NCBI RefSeq assembly: GCF_048544455.1
Contig: NC_133534.1
Span: 35,898,217 to 35,962,216, forward strand
Length of the DNA stretch: 64,000 bases
From: Silene latifolia
Taxonomy: Eukaryota > Streptophyta > Magnoliopsida > Caryophyllales > Caryophyllaceae
Reading direction: 5' to 3'
In this document: piece after piece, positions 51,818 to 62,502 of the stretch
How the letters are laid out: every line of letters begins with the position of its first letter
Position numbering within the stretch: the first letter of the stretch is position 1
Made by a program: the position numbers and the translations under genes
The notes under the pieces: model-generated
Told to the model about the DNA's origin: nothing
Database searches by the model: none
The model's input: only the letters and a program-made list of their open reading frames with translations

Positions 51818-51928
51818 TGTAATACCCGCCCTTTTAGAGATCCTTTGACCAGCGTTGACTGACCTTGGGAGCGGTAATAGTCCTTAGAAGTGCGTGCCAA
51901 AGTTATCTTGGGTTGTGAGTTGCGGGTG

Positions 51929-52025
51929 GTACTCGATAGAGTAGAGGCTACTCGATCGAGTAGCTTGGATACTTGATCGAGTAGGGTGGCACTCGATCGA
52001 GTGTGTGGGATACTCGATCGAGTAG
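51929..52025. repeat. Palindrome array in non-autonomous 5' LTR
   Basis: Five units related to TACTCGATCGAGTA, two with one mismatch (ACTCGATAGAGT, ACTTGATCGAGT). The same set is at about 58,352-58,448 in the 3' LTR, where ACTTGATCGAGT reads ACTCGATCGAGT. Confidence 0.9.
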
Positions 52026-52516
52026 CGGGTTTTCGGCAAGGGTTTTTAATCGCGTTTTGTTAAATCCGCAAATTATTTCCGCCTCATTTCTTCAATCCCT
52101 TAGTCGCCTATTTCCCTTCCCTTCACCATAAAACCTCCATGGAAGACTTTGAAGGTCCTTGTGCCTTAGGAGAGCGTAACTCGAGTCGGGTAGCGGTCTT
52201 TTGCCGGGTTTCTCCTTGTAGGTATGTCGGCATCATCATCCGTATCCTTGTCTTTGCAGTTAGGGTTTGCTTGATAGTAATAGATGATTGTGTTGTGGTT
52301 ATAGGCATTGCTTGGTTGCTGGATATGTCGTATGTTGGCATGGATTGGTTGCAATTGCTTAAAGGTAGGTTCGCCTACTCAGTTTCTGTAGATGGTCTAG
52401 TGTGTCGGTTGTTGTGTCGTTGTTGTTGTATTGTGGTTGTGTTTGTGTGGCAGCGTATATGCGGTTGTTGGTTGTTGTTGTATTGCAGCGGTTTGTGATT
52501 GTTTGTCTCTGGTTCT

Positions 52517-52650
52517 CGAGATGCGTTCTCGGCTGAGTGGAGTCACTTGCGGGAGTGGCTTCACGCCCTAGTTTCGCCCTCCGTGGAACCCGCCACGGGA
52601 GGGGATGTGCACATTAATGGGACAGGGTTATCGCTCGGTATGATGAGCGG
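52517..52650 (+). other. Hairpin series in non-autonomous 5' LTR
   Basis: Counterpart of 42,339-42,470: CGAGA/TCTCG, GTCACT/AGTGGC (a G-U-compatible change), CGTGG/CCACG, CGCTC/GAGCG with one more loop base. Surrounding sequence is also alike. Confidence 0.75.
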
Positions 52651-53130
52651 GGCTTAGGTGGGGACGGTTGCGGTCCCCCACTGGCAGGGCTGGTCTAGTG
52701 GACAGTCGGTGACAGAGATTCATTGGAGTAGGTGTGATTGTGTGTGTGACTGATTGTGTTGTGTTGTATTGCTAGATGTCGTTGGTATTGCCATCTCTTA
52801 TCTCAGTACTGACCTTGTGTGGTTGTCTTGTTGTTTTATGTGTCTGCCGTGATCCCTTATGGTGAGCAGTCTGTCTTAGCAGGTGTTGATATCGTTGATA
52901 GCTGGAGTCCGGGCAGGGATGAGTCTTCACGAGATTTGATAGTAATAGCGAATAGCCTTTGAGTTGTATCTTTTATATCGTCTGTTTGTTTTAAATCACT
53001 TGTAATATAACATAATAGTTCTTTTATCGACATTTGGTTATTACTGTCCTCGGGCAACCGAGATGGTAATGCCCTTATATGCTAAGGAAGGCCTAGTTAA
53101 GGCTCCTCTGGATATGAGGGTGTTACAAAG

Positions 53131-53142
53131 TGGTATCAGAGC
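53131..53142 (+). promoter_or_regulatory. tRNA-Met primer binding site of the non-autonomous element
   Basis: TGGTATCAGAGC, three bases after the LTR end, followed by GACGAT as in the Tekay element. Confidence 0.9.
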
Positions 53143-55310
53143 GACGATTTTGGAACCTGTAACAAATAAACTTAATGAAGGTAGTGAGTCTAATAAAATG
53201 AACCTGGTGTATGTATAATGGGAGCCCCGCTGATGCTAGATTTTGGGTGAGTAGGCGCCCTCATTTCAAAATCTTGGCCCCATGGTACTTAAGCCAGTCA
53301 CAGGGTATGGGAATGTGGAGTCCGTGTGTATATATCTGATGTGTATGTTAGTTGTGTCGGAGTTATTTGTGGTTGAGTCTTTGCTAACGTAGAGATGGTT
53401 ATATTAGTTGCGTTTGGATGGTGTATAGTGAAGAATTGGCATGATTAGTGAGCTTGTACGATGATTATGAGAAACGTGATAAGAGTTTATTTGATAGAAA
53501 TGCGTGAAAATGTTAAAGTGTATGCCGTAATATGAAGGTGATCATGTTGGTGTTTGCTTCAGGTTGTTAATAACGGTAATCATATACGAGTTTATGAGCC
53601 CTACTGTAATTACAATGATGATGGTTAAAGAAGTGTTGAGTTATAATATGAGAAATAGCATATAGTAATGCGTATATGCCTTGTTTATTGGTTGAAACTT
53701 TCCGCTGCGTGACGATCGATTTATGTAGAATGAATTGCTTATGCTTGAATTTGGAACATGATAGGCCTTAATTTGCTTTGTAGAGTATGCATTTATATGA
53801 CATATGAAAGAATGAATTATCGTTAATTATATGTTTCATGTTGATGTGAACACGAGTTTGGTAGTAATGTGATAAGACAAGTTTAAGTATGGTATGATGA
53901 CGTGATTACGCTTATGAATGACTCGGTAGCAGGTAAACCGAGTTGGGTAATTTGTTGTAGCGTATTATGACATAAAACTTATTTGTTGAGACGATATGGT
54001 ATGCTTGAGTAATAATGGTAATGCGTGAACGAACATGATAACTAGTGACGAATCCGAACTTAGTTTGGAATCGACACGCGATATTGTTTTTGCAGGAATC
54101 TTTGATTTACTTCGTATTTTTGACCGTGTACTTAACTATACTTGACCGAGTGCGAGTGCTTACTAGACCGAGTAGACCTCACTCGATCTAGTTAGGAAGC
54201 TATGACGTCGGGATGTGGAAATTTTCTGCAGATACTCGACGAAATAGCGCCTACTCGATCGAGTACCCTAGACACTCGATCGAGTAGGTTACTGTACAGT
54301 GATTCTGCGGGTTTCTTAAAACCCTTATTTCTTCATACTCTCCTCATTCCTTCTTCTTAATTTCGAAACCTAAGCTCTTAAAACCCTATAAAGCTCTCAT
54401 AACTTTGTAGTGTGGTGACGGATTTGGGTTGTTTCTTCTTATTTGTTTGCATTCTTTTACTTTCCTACTTAATCAAGGTATGAATTTCTTCCCTATTTAC
54501 ATGTTTTATCACTTGGAACTTGTTAGAATGGTAGGATTGACTGAAATTTCGATTCATATGGTCAAATTATTGCTTTTAATTGTTGTAATATGATTCACAT
54601 GCTTCCCTTCCATGAATGTTGGTGATTAATTGCTGTAAAATAGGCTAGAAATTGCCGATTTGGGGGCCGAAATTTTCTAGGGTTACAAAATCAAAATTTT
54701 GTTTGATTGTTTTCTACATGTTGGATGATGAAATTGAGTACTACATGTTCTATATACCTTGTTGAAAGTTGGATTTTGGTGATTTTCACTCTAAAAGTTG
54801 CCTTAAAACTCCGTCTTAAAAGTGTCCAAATTGAAATTCGTTTTCAATATCTGAAATTTGGTGTTGAATATGATTGTTTAATCAAGGGTTAAACTTCAAT
54901 ATGATAAGGGTGATGTTAATTGATGGTGAATATGTCCAAATAGTTACAGCTGTAGAAACCGTCTGACAAGTCTAACTGAGTTGTTTTGTCTCTAATATTG
55001 AAGGTTGATGATGATATGTTCTAAATTACTTTTCTATGAGCATGTACAAATATCTCACATGTTATTAAAGCATATGTATAGAATAGTATTTGAATCATGC
55101 TAGGATGTTAGAATTGGTTGAGTAAACCATGTATATCATGCTAAACTTTTCACAACTATTGGATATGAGTTGCTATAAACTGAATTATATATATCAAATT
55201 GGGAACTCGTTGGTGACGTGTGTACCTAGCTTCGCATTCAAAGTTCAATTGTATGAATTATGTGCTTTACATGTCTATACAAGTTTGGTTTAAGTTATAT
55301 GCTGAAACAG
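53143..55310 (+). other. Long non-coding leader of the non-autonomous element
   Basis: About 2.2 kb, AT-rich, with no retroelement domain. A small palindrome group (CTCGATCGAGTA) lies at 54,226-54,290. Confidence 0.6.
54160..54290. repeat. Palindrome group in leader of non-autonomous element
   Basis: Two perfect ACTCGATCGAGT-type units and three degenerate ones (for example ACTCGATCTAGT). Confidence 0.75.
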
Positions 55311-56884
55311 ATGTCGAGACTGAACATAGGGACCCGACAAAGCAAAAGGGGGAGGGCTTCACAGCCTGAGACTGGGGAAGGGAGTGGACCCGTGGTCCCC
55401 GCGGTGCCGGAGTACCCTTCGGTAGTGTTTTTAGATTTTAAACAGAGAGAGCGTTTTGTGGTTTTGCAAAAACGCAAAATGAGGCCAACTCGGTGTGTGG
55501 ATACCACACTTCTGACTGATTTGGGAATAGAGACGGATGTCCGTCACATATTTAAGACCTTGGGCTTTACGGGGTTGTACCGGCTGAGGAAACATTCCTA
55601 CCCTTTTCTTACCTTGGAGTTTATGAGCTCCTTTAGTTATGACCCAGCTGCCCAAACCGTTGAGTTTCGGTTGATGAACACAAGTTTCTTGCTTACCATG
55701 GACCTTTTTGCTTCTCACCTTGGGTTGGCCAAGCCTCCCAAGGATTCCATCACTGATATCCCTGCTGAGTGCGGTGTCTGCCGCCTAATGCCTTGTCTTA
55801 CCGGAATGCCAGCTCCCACCTCAAGCAACATGCTGATTAATGATGTTCAGCTTGTTACATTGAGGATCTTTCTTCGTTCTCTTTCGAACCTCCTTTATGA
55901 TAGACCGGATATCGAACCGAACAATCATGAGGTGTTGCTTCGATGTCTTACCTCAACCCGGAGCGGACCGAGAGGGTGGTCTTTAATGCTCCCGCCATGG
56001 TCTGCGCTAGCCTTGCTTTGATGGCTACGGCCACTTCCCGGTACTTGAGTTGCGGCGCTATCGCCACTCGGTTAGCTGAAAAGCTAACCGACTTTGAGGC
56101 TTCTTCCGAGTATGTTCCTCTGGCTACACCGGTGCCTATTATGGACCGTGACTACTACCTTGACCTGAAATGGTTGAGAACTTTAGCTGATGGCAACCTT
56201 GCTTGGAGGGTGTGGGGCATGAGCTGGATGAAGATTCCGGCTCTTGAGCACCTCCCACCGACAGAGCCGTTAGACCTGGTGGTTATAGCAGTGGACTTTG
56301 ATGACGAGGAGGAGGAGGGTGATGATGGACCTCGACAGTTGCGGACGTACCTCATCGATGATACGATTCTCCAGGTGATTCCCGAGCCGAAGAAGGGGGA
56401 GAACGCGACGGTAGTGGAGGAGAGGCCCAAGTTGGGGAGAGGACCCCGTCGAGTGAGAGAGAGGACCGCTGAGACTACACCACGACCGGTAGCACCACCA
56501 CAGCAGCACCATTTTCCGTGCTACCCCTACCTTGACACCCTAGAGACGCGATCGAGTTACTTAGCTGAGAGAGTGTCATCTACTTTGACACTCAGGAATA
56601 TGCACGAGATGACGTACACTCAGGGGATTGGGACAGAGGGACCGCATCCGGTATGGTGGAGTGGAGTTGGGGACTATAGTGGGGTTTTCCACTCTTACGG
56701 GGTGGATCAGTCAGCTTGGGGGACACCGCAGTCCTTTTCCCTTGGCGGCTTGACCCCATGGTACGTGAGTCCTGGAGCTGGAGCGGGGGTTGATGCGGGT
56801 ATCGGATCATCGGGAGCGGGAACATCGGGAGGTGATGGTGGTGGTGAAGAGGTGATGGAGGAGGAGCAGCAGCAGCAGGAGTGA
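55311..56884 (+). pseudogene. Athila-ORF1-like protein, one frameshift
   Basis: Likely start MSRLNIGTRQSKRG at 55,311 (an upstream ATG at 55,260 is also in frame). The first part runs to about 55,945 and the second from there to 56,884 in another frame, giving about 520 residues in all. The first part has LGIETDVRHIFKTLGFTGLY, YPFLTLEFMSSFSYD, TVEFRLMNTSFLLTMDLFAS and HLGLAKP, a pattern like the Athila ORF1 (gag-like or envelope-independent) family. The second has MATATSRYLSCGAIATRLAE, an acidic run, WWSGVGDYSGVF, a glycine-rich tail and EEEQQQQE. Function is unknown; related proteins occur in plant retroelements. The single break near 55,945 is a 1-2 nt indel. Family call is from pattern memory only. 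Confidence 0.65.
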
Positions 56885-57116
56885 TACTCTTATTTCTTTA
56901 TCCTTGTTTATGGTCGTTGGTGTTGGATGTTAGTAGTTGTTAGTAGTTAGAACTTTTATTTTCGGATTTGTATGGTTGGCCATAAGGCCGGATTTGCTAG
57001 GTTTACTATGTTGCAGGATTTTGTGAGTCGGGAAGTCATCCCGACTCAAGTTATGTGACGATTATGTATATATACGTGTGGGTTATGACAGGTTTTCCAA
57101 GGTATTTGACCTGTAG

Positions 57117-57268
57117 GTACTCGACAGAGTAGCCTATACTCGGTCGAGTAGCTGCAGGTGTGACAGAATGGAAGCATTCTGATCTCAGGGCTACTCGATC
57201 GAGTAGCCAAGATACTCGATCGAGTAGCGGGCACTCGATCGAGTACCACTACATACTCGATCGAGTAG
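57117..57268. repeat. Palindrome array in 3' region of the non-autonomous element
   Basis: Four perfect units and two with one change, spaced about 15-60 bp. Confidence 0.9.
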
Positions 57269-57687
57269 CACTGTTACAGGAACTTTTGAGAAATTAAAAT
57301 TGTTTAATTATTATATAATTGCATGTTTGATGTTTAACATGGTTATTAATGAGTAGTAACATGTTCGGACCGTTCATTTCATATGTTGGAAGTCGTGCTT
57401 GGTTTTAAAGGCGTGGTTGCAGCGGATAGTGGAGTTGTGATTATTCTAATTGCATTCGTTTTACATCCGTTTTGTCCACAACTTATATTTCACCAAATTC
57501 TATATTTACAAATTCAAATGATATGCTTATACGTACTTGACGGTGACTAGTTGTTCGAATACGGTTGCATATATCTTTATGGTTTATTGGTTGTACGAAT
57601 AACATGAGTAATGTCAATGATGAATAATATGGTTTTGATTTATGTCACGATACAAGTAATAAGCAACATGTGTGGTAATTTGGTGGT

Positions 57688-57707
57688 GAACTTCGGGGAC
57701 GAAGTTC
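57688..57707 (+). other. Extra copy of the pre-LTR hairpin (ghost polypurine block)
   Basis: GAACTTCG-GGGA-CGAAGTTC, the same 20 bases as at 58,203 and 48,500, followed by a purine-rich AGAGGGGAAGAG, but no LTR starts here. Confidence 0.8.
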
Positions 57708-58202
57708 CTTTTTAGAGGGGAAGAGTAATGTCGCAAAATAAAAGGCTGATAAAAAGGTTGATTTTGAAATTATGTTGTTATTCGTTTATAATGTTTTGTT
57801 GGTTATTTACAAAGTTTTCTACTACTTTGATCACATTGCTTGCATGAAGTTGTAATTGGTTACCTTAGTCGTTGGGTAATTCGTGCGGCGAAGTGGAAGT
57901 TGATAGTCGTGGTGCCATGTGTCGTAATAAAATCGCGTTGTTGAGTACTTTAGTGGTGCTAAAGTGACATGTTTCGCGTTGATGGTAGTTGCTACGCGTT
58001 GTTGGTGGTTGCTAAGTGAGAAGAGTCTAAACTCGTAGTGTGTTGAGTATTTCAAGTAATATCTTGTATGAGTCGATCTATATAGAGTGACAGTTGATGA
58101 TGATGACATAGGGGAATGGTATTTCTGGGGAGTAGCGACCTGTGTCGAAAAGGTAGTGATGTCTTTGTGTTCCCGTGTCTTGTGCTTTGAGTTAGGTGAG
58201 TT

Positions 58203-58240
58203 GAACTTCGGGGACGAAGTTCTTTTTAAGGAGGGAAGAC
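58203..58240 (+). promoter_or_regulatory. Hairpin and polypurine tract before the 3' LTR
   Basis: Hairpin GAACTTCG-GGGA-CGAAGTTC at 58,203-58,222 and AAGGAGGGAAGAC at 58,228-58,240. The LTR begins at 58,241. Confidence 0.85.
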
Positions 58241-59550
58241 TGTAATACCCGCCCTTTTAGAGACCCATTGACCAACGTTGACTGACCTTGGGAGCGGTAA
58301 TAGTCCTTAGAAGTGCGTGCCAAAGTTATCTTGGGTTGTGAGTTGCGCGTGGTACTCGATAGAGTAGAGGCTACTCGATCGAGTAGCTTGGATACTCGAT
58401 CGAGTAGGGTGGCACTCGATCGAGTATGTGGGATACTCGATCGAGTAGCGGGTTTTCGGCGAGGGTTTTTAATCGCGTTATATTAAATCCGCAAATCATT
58501 TCCGCCTCATTTCTTCAATCCCTTAGTCGCTTCTTTCCATTCCCTTCACCATAAAACCTCCATGGAAGCCTTTGAAGGTCCTCGTGCCTTAGGAGAGCGT
58601 AACTCGAGTCGGGTAGCGGTCTTTTGCCGGGTTTCTCCTTGTAGGTATGTCGTCATCATCATCCGTATCCTTGTCTTTGCAGTTAGGGTTTGCTTTATAG
58701 TAATAGATGATTGTGTTGTGGTTATAGGCATTGCTTGGTTGCTGGATATGTCGTATGTTGGCATGGATTGGTTGCAATTGCTTAAAGGTAGGTTCGCCTA
58801 CTCAGTTTCTGTAGATGGTCTAGTGTGTCGGTTGTTGTGTCGTTGTTGTTGTATTGTGGTTGTGTTTGTGTGGCAGCGTATATGCGGTTGTTGGTTATTG
58901 TTGTATTGCAGCGGTTTGTGATTGTTTGTCTCTGGTTCTCGAGATGCGTTCTCGGCTGAGTGGAGTCACTTGCGGGAGTGGCTTCACGCCCTAGTTTCGC
59001 CCTCCGTGGAACCCGCCACGGAAGGGGATGTGCACATTAATGGGACAGGGTTATCGCTCGGTATGATGAGCGGGGCTTAGGTGGGAACGGCTGCGGTCCC
59101 CCACTGGCAGGGCTGGTCTAGTGGACAGTCGGTGACAGAGATTGATTGAAGTGGGTGTGATTGTGTGTGTGACTGATTGTGTTGTGTTGTATTGCTAGAT
59201 GTCGTTGGTAATGCCATGTCTTATCTCAGTACTGACCTTGTGTGGTTGTCTTGTTGTTTTATGTGTCTGCCGTGATCCTTTATGGTGAGCAGTCTGTCTT
59301 AGCAGGTGTTGATATCGTTGATAGCTGGAGTCCGGGCAGGGATGAGTCTTCACGAGATTTGATAGTAATAGCGAGTAGCCTTTGAGTTGTATCTTTTATA
59401 TCGTCTGTTGGTTTTAAATCACTTATAATATAACATAATAGTTCTTTTATCGACATTTGGTTATTACTGTCCTCGGGCAACCGAGATGGTAATGCCCTTA
59501 TATGCTAAGGAAGGCCTAGTTAAGGCTCCTCTGGATATGGGGGTGTTACA
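58241..59550 (+). repeat. 3' LTR of the non-autonomous element
   Basis: 1,310 bp, same length as the 5' LTR and differing at only scattered positions. It carries the palindrome array and a hairpin series at 58,940-59,072. Confidence 0.92.
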
Positions 59551-60408
59551 ACAATAACGAGTTTTAAACTGAAAAAGACTTAGCTTTCGATCGAGTAAAT
59601 TAACTTTGCAAAACCGTTTTTCATTTCAAATCTTTGAATCATTTTGCAAGTTTGTTTATTTTTCTTTTGAGTATTTTATTGAGTTATTGTATTGCACCTA
59701 GTCGTTTAGTCGTGTTCATGGATCCCGTGTTTTGTACTTAAACTTTATCTCCTCCGTTCAATTGAGTGAACAACATTGAGATAAGTGGAGTCTTGTAACA
59801 ACCGGGTAGAATCAAACCAATCTTAGGATAGAGTTATCCTTAAGCATGAAGTCTTAGAAGCGGAGTAGCTTTTGAGCACGGAGTCTTTCGGCGGAGTATC
59901 CCAAAGCAAAAGCCTTATTGCGGAGTAGCTTTAAGCACGGAGTCTTTCGGCGGAGTAGCCCAAAGCAAAAGTCTTGGAAGCGGAGTAGCTTTTAAACATT
60001 AGCAACCGGAGTAGGTTGGGAGTTGTTTTATTATTCGGGGTGGTCTAAGTTTGTATGAGTTTACTTCTGAGACGTTTAATAAAATAGTCTGGACGTAGGT
60101 CGAGGAGTAGTGATCGAACCAGTTTTAAAAACATCGTTTGTCGTGTCTATTTCGTTTTATTTCCGCTGCACACTTTACTTACGTTTTTATCTACAGAATC
60201 AACTGTTGAGTACACTGTAACTTTTGCTTGCTGAATCGTTGTTGATTACTTCTAACTCTCTAGTTTTAAGTATCGACTTCTCCTTTCATCTAAGCATTGT
60301 TTAAAGTGTTTAAGAGTTTTAAAAGAAGCTTTCATTAAGCTTAAAATTTTAAATAGACACCTAATTCACCCCCTCCCCCTCTTAGGTGCTCTCGCCCATG
60401 ACTCTTCA
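59551..60408 (+). repeat. SIRE 5' LTR, right part
   Basis: Ends GACTCTTCA at 60,408, two bases before the primer site. It carries a 60 bp tandem repeat (59,860-59,993). Confidence 0.82.
59860..59993 (+). repeat. 60 bp tandem repeat in SIRE LTR
   Basis: Units 59,860-59,919 and 59,920-59,979 plus a partial third. The shared core is GCGGAGTAGCTTT and GCACGGAGTCTTTCGGCGGA. Confidence 0.88.
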
Positions 60409-60410
60409 AT

Positions 60411-60422
60411 TGGTATCAGAGC
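60411..60422 (+). promoter_or_regulatory. tRNA-Met primer binding site of SIRE element
   Basis: TGGTATCAGAGC two bases after the LTR end. Confidence 0.9.
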
Positions 60423-60471
60423 CTTGTGCTCTTTGTAGCTGGTTAATTACTTGAGAGTTGATCCTATAGTC

Positions 60472-62390
60472 ATGGACGGAAAACATACTAAGTACTCTAT
60501 CTTCAAAGGGGATAACTACTCCTGGTGGAAGCACCGTATGGAACACTACGTCAAAAGTACGGATTATGAGTGTTGGGTCATTATTCAAAAGGGTCCCCTT
60601 GCTATAACGGTTACTGACTCTGATGGGAATAGTGCCGTAAAAAGTGAGGACAGTTATGTCAAGGCTGACTATCGTAAAGTCGAGAAAAATTCTAAAGCCA
60701 TGTCCATTATTCAATATGGAATCAGTGAACAAGATATCAATCGCATCTCCGGATGTACCTCGGCTAAAGAGATTCGGGACACCTTAAACCTTGCATATGA
60801 AGGAACGTCTCAAGTCAAGAAGCATTGTATTGACCTTCTCATGCAACAATATGAGATGTTCAATATGATGAAAGATGAGTCAATCAATTGTCTTTCTTCT
60901 CGCTTTTCTGGTATTATCAATGAACTTAAGGGTCTAGGTAGAGAGTTCGAATCCGAGGATATAGTCCGAAAGATCCTTCGTAGCCTAAGTGATAAATGGC
61001 AACCGAAGGTGACGGCTATTCAGGAGGCTAAAGATCTGTCCAAATTGTCCCTCAATGAGCTAATGGGTTCCCTCATGGCACACGAGTTAAGTCTCGCAAA
61101 GCGCTCGGGTGAAAGTTCTAAAGCTAGAGGTTTCGCTCTCAAATCAACCTCAAGTGATGAGGAAGATGATGGAGATGACGAACAAGCCATGTACTCACGT
61201 AACATGGCGGATATGATCAATAGTCACAATCCTAAGAAGTTCAACAATGCTAATAGAAAACGTTTTCAAAAGAAGAGATCTTATTCCACGGTGGCTTGTT
61301 TCAAATGTGGTGAGAAAGGTCACCTTATCAAATATTGCCCCAAGTGGAATGAGTTCAAATTTAGAGAAAAACGAGATTTTGCAAAGAAAGATTTTAAGCA
61401 TAAAGTCATGTCTGCAATATGAGGTGTATCCGATTCCGATGAGGAGGAAGTCCTTGAGGAAGAATTAGATGCCAAAGTTTGTATGGCAACTCGTCTTGAT
61501 CTTGACGGACCCAAGTCTTCAAAGAAAGAATCCGTACTCTGCCTTATGGCTCACTCCGACGACTCCAGTGATGACTCCGACACCGAGGTAATTAATCTCA
61601 AGAACAAGGTGAGAACTCTTTCTAAGGATAAGCTTTGTTTGATGTTTGATGATGTACTTGACAAAAGTCTAGCTAAAAATGATATACTCTATGACTTGCA
61701 AACTCAAATTGAGGAGATTGCTGAAGAAAATGTTGGTCTTAGAGAGTGTCAAGACGAGATAAAAGAAAGTAACATCATTCTATCACTCAGAAAAGAAATT
61801 AAGAAATTGAGGAAAGAAAACCTTGCTCTCACGAATATTGCTAGCTCGTCAAAATCAACTGTAACCTCTACTGTTGTTTCTGATGTTGAAAAATAAAACG
61901 AGTATTTAATTATTCAAGTTGATATTTTGATTAAAGAACGAGACTCACTGCTAGCTGACCTTACCTCATGTCGACATGATAATAAGCAACTTGAACAAAT
62001 TGCTATGTTGCTTAGTGATGAATGTAGTCATGCTAAATCCACTTTCGACAAAGTAGGCAAACTAAATCCTGACCATCTTGCTAAAATTAAAACATTGACC
62101 AAAGAGTTGCATGATGCTAAAGAGTTTTACGGGAAATGGGAAGGTAGCCAAAATATTTTAGACTCCCTCATCAATCAGTCCCAAAAATCTGAAGAGAAAG
62201 TTGGACTTGGTTTTAAAAGCAACAGTTCAGTGAACTGTAACTTTCGAAACCAGGAACCAAGCAAGACTGATTTTCGAAGGAGAAAATATGCAGGCCTTAC
62301 TGAGTATATTGTTTGCAACTTTTGCGGTAAGACCAGTCATGAATTTATGGTTGTCCTAACAGATTAAACGGCTTAAACAAGAACATCAAG
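60472..62390 (+). pseudogene. SIRE-type gag with zinc knuckle
   Basis: The start is ATG at 60,472 (MDGKHTKYSIFKGDN); the frame extends upstream only through a TTG. Core blocks are NYSWWKHRMEHYVKSTDYEC, ISEQDINRISGCTSAKEI and LMQQYEMFNMMKDESI. The zinc knuckle CFKCGEKGHLIKYC lies near 61,300. In-frame TGA at 61,420-61,422 and TAA at 61,894-61,896 interrupt a frame that continues as acidic and coiled sequence (LRKEIKKLRKEN). A second cysteine motif CNFCGKTSHE near 62,310 is followed by a frame break. The long C-terminal half before protease is as in SIRE elements. The capsid protein is not expressible as one chain. Confidence 0.82.
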
Positions 62391-62502
62391 GTTACCAAAA
62401 AGGAGTGGGTTCACAAAGATTTAATTAACAATGCAACTCACAAAAAGGGATCCAAATTCGTTTGGATTCCTAAACTAACCTCTTGATTTCTTATAGGTAT
62501 TA

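Larger units (their letters stand above)
51818..53127 (+). repeat. 5' LTR of the non-autonomous element
   Basis: 1,310 bp, TGTAATACCCGCCC to GGGTGTTACA. A palindrome array lies at 51,929-52,025 and a hairpin series at 52,517-52,650. A 119-codon open stretch (52,139-52,498) recurs in the 3' LTR but has no family features. Confidence 0.92.
56885..58240 (+). other. 3' non-coding region of the non-autonomous element
   Basis: AT-rich, with a palindrome array at 57,117-57,268, a first copy of the pre-LTR hairpin block at 57,688-57,725, and the real polypurine tract at 58,228-58,240. Confidence 0.65.
51818..59550 (+). mobile_element. Non-autonomous LTR element with Tekay-like ends and an Athila-ORF1-like coding region
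   Basis: A 7.7 kb element between two 1,310 bp LTRs that are nearly identical by eye. It is flanked by GCAAT (left) and ACAAT (right), a probable target duplication with one change. The primer site, LTR ends (TGTAATAC/GTGTTACA), hairpin series, palindrome arrays, pre-LTR hairpin and polypurine tract match the Tekay element at 41,637-49,861. No protease, RT, RNase H or integrase is seen. The only sizeable coding region is 55,311-56,884. It most likely depends on Tekay-type enzymes in trans. Confidence 0.85.

Noticed and set aside
52139-52498. 119-codon open frame repeated at 58,562-58,921
   Set aside because: It is repeated only because it lies in both LTRs of one element. It is cysteine- and valine-rich by composition and has no recognisable motif.
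55260-55310. Upstream ATG at 55,260 as the start of the Athila-like ORF
   Set aside because: The 17 residues it adds are hydrophobic and unlike the basic start MSRLNIGTRQSKRG. The 55,311 ATG is preferred, though not proven.
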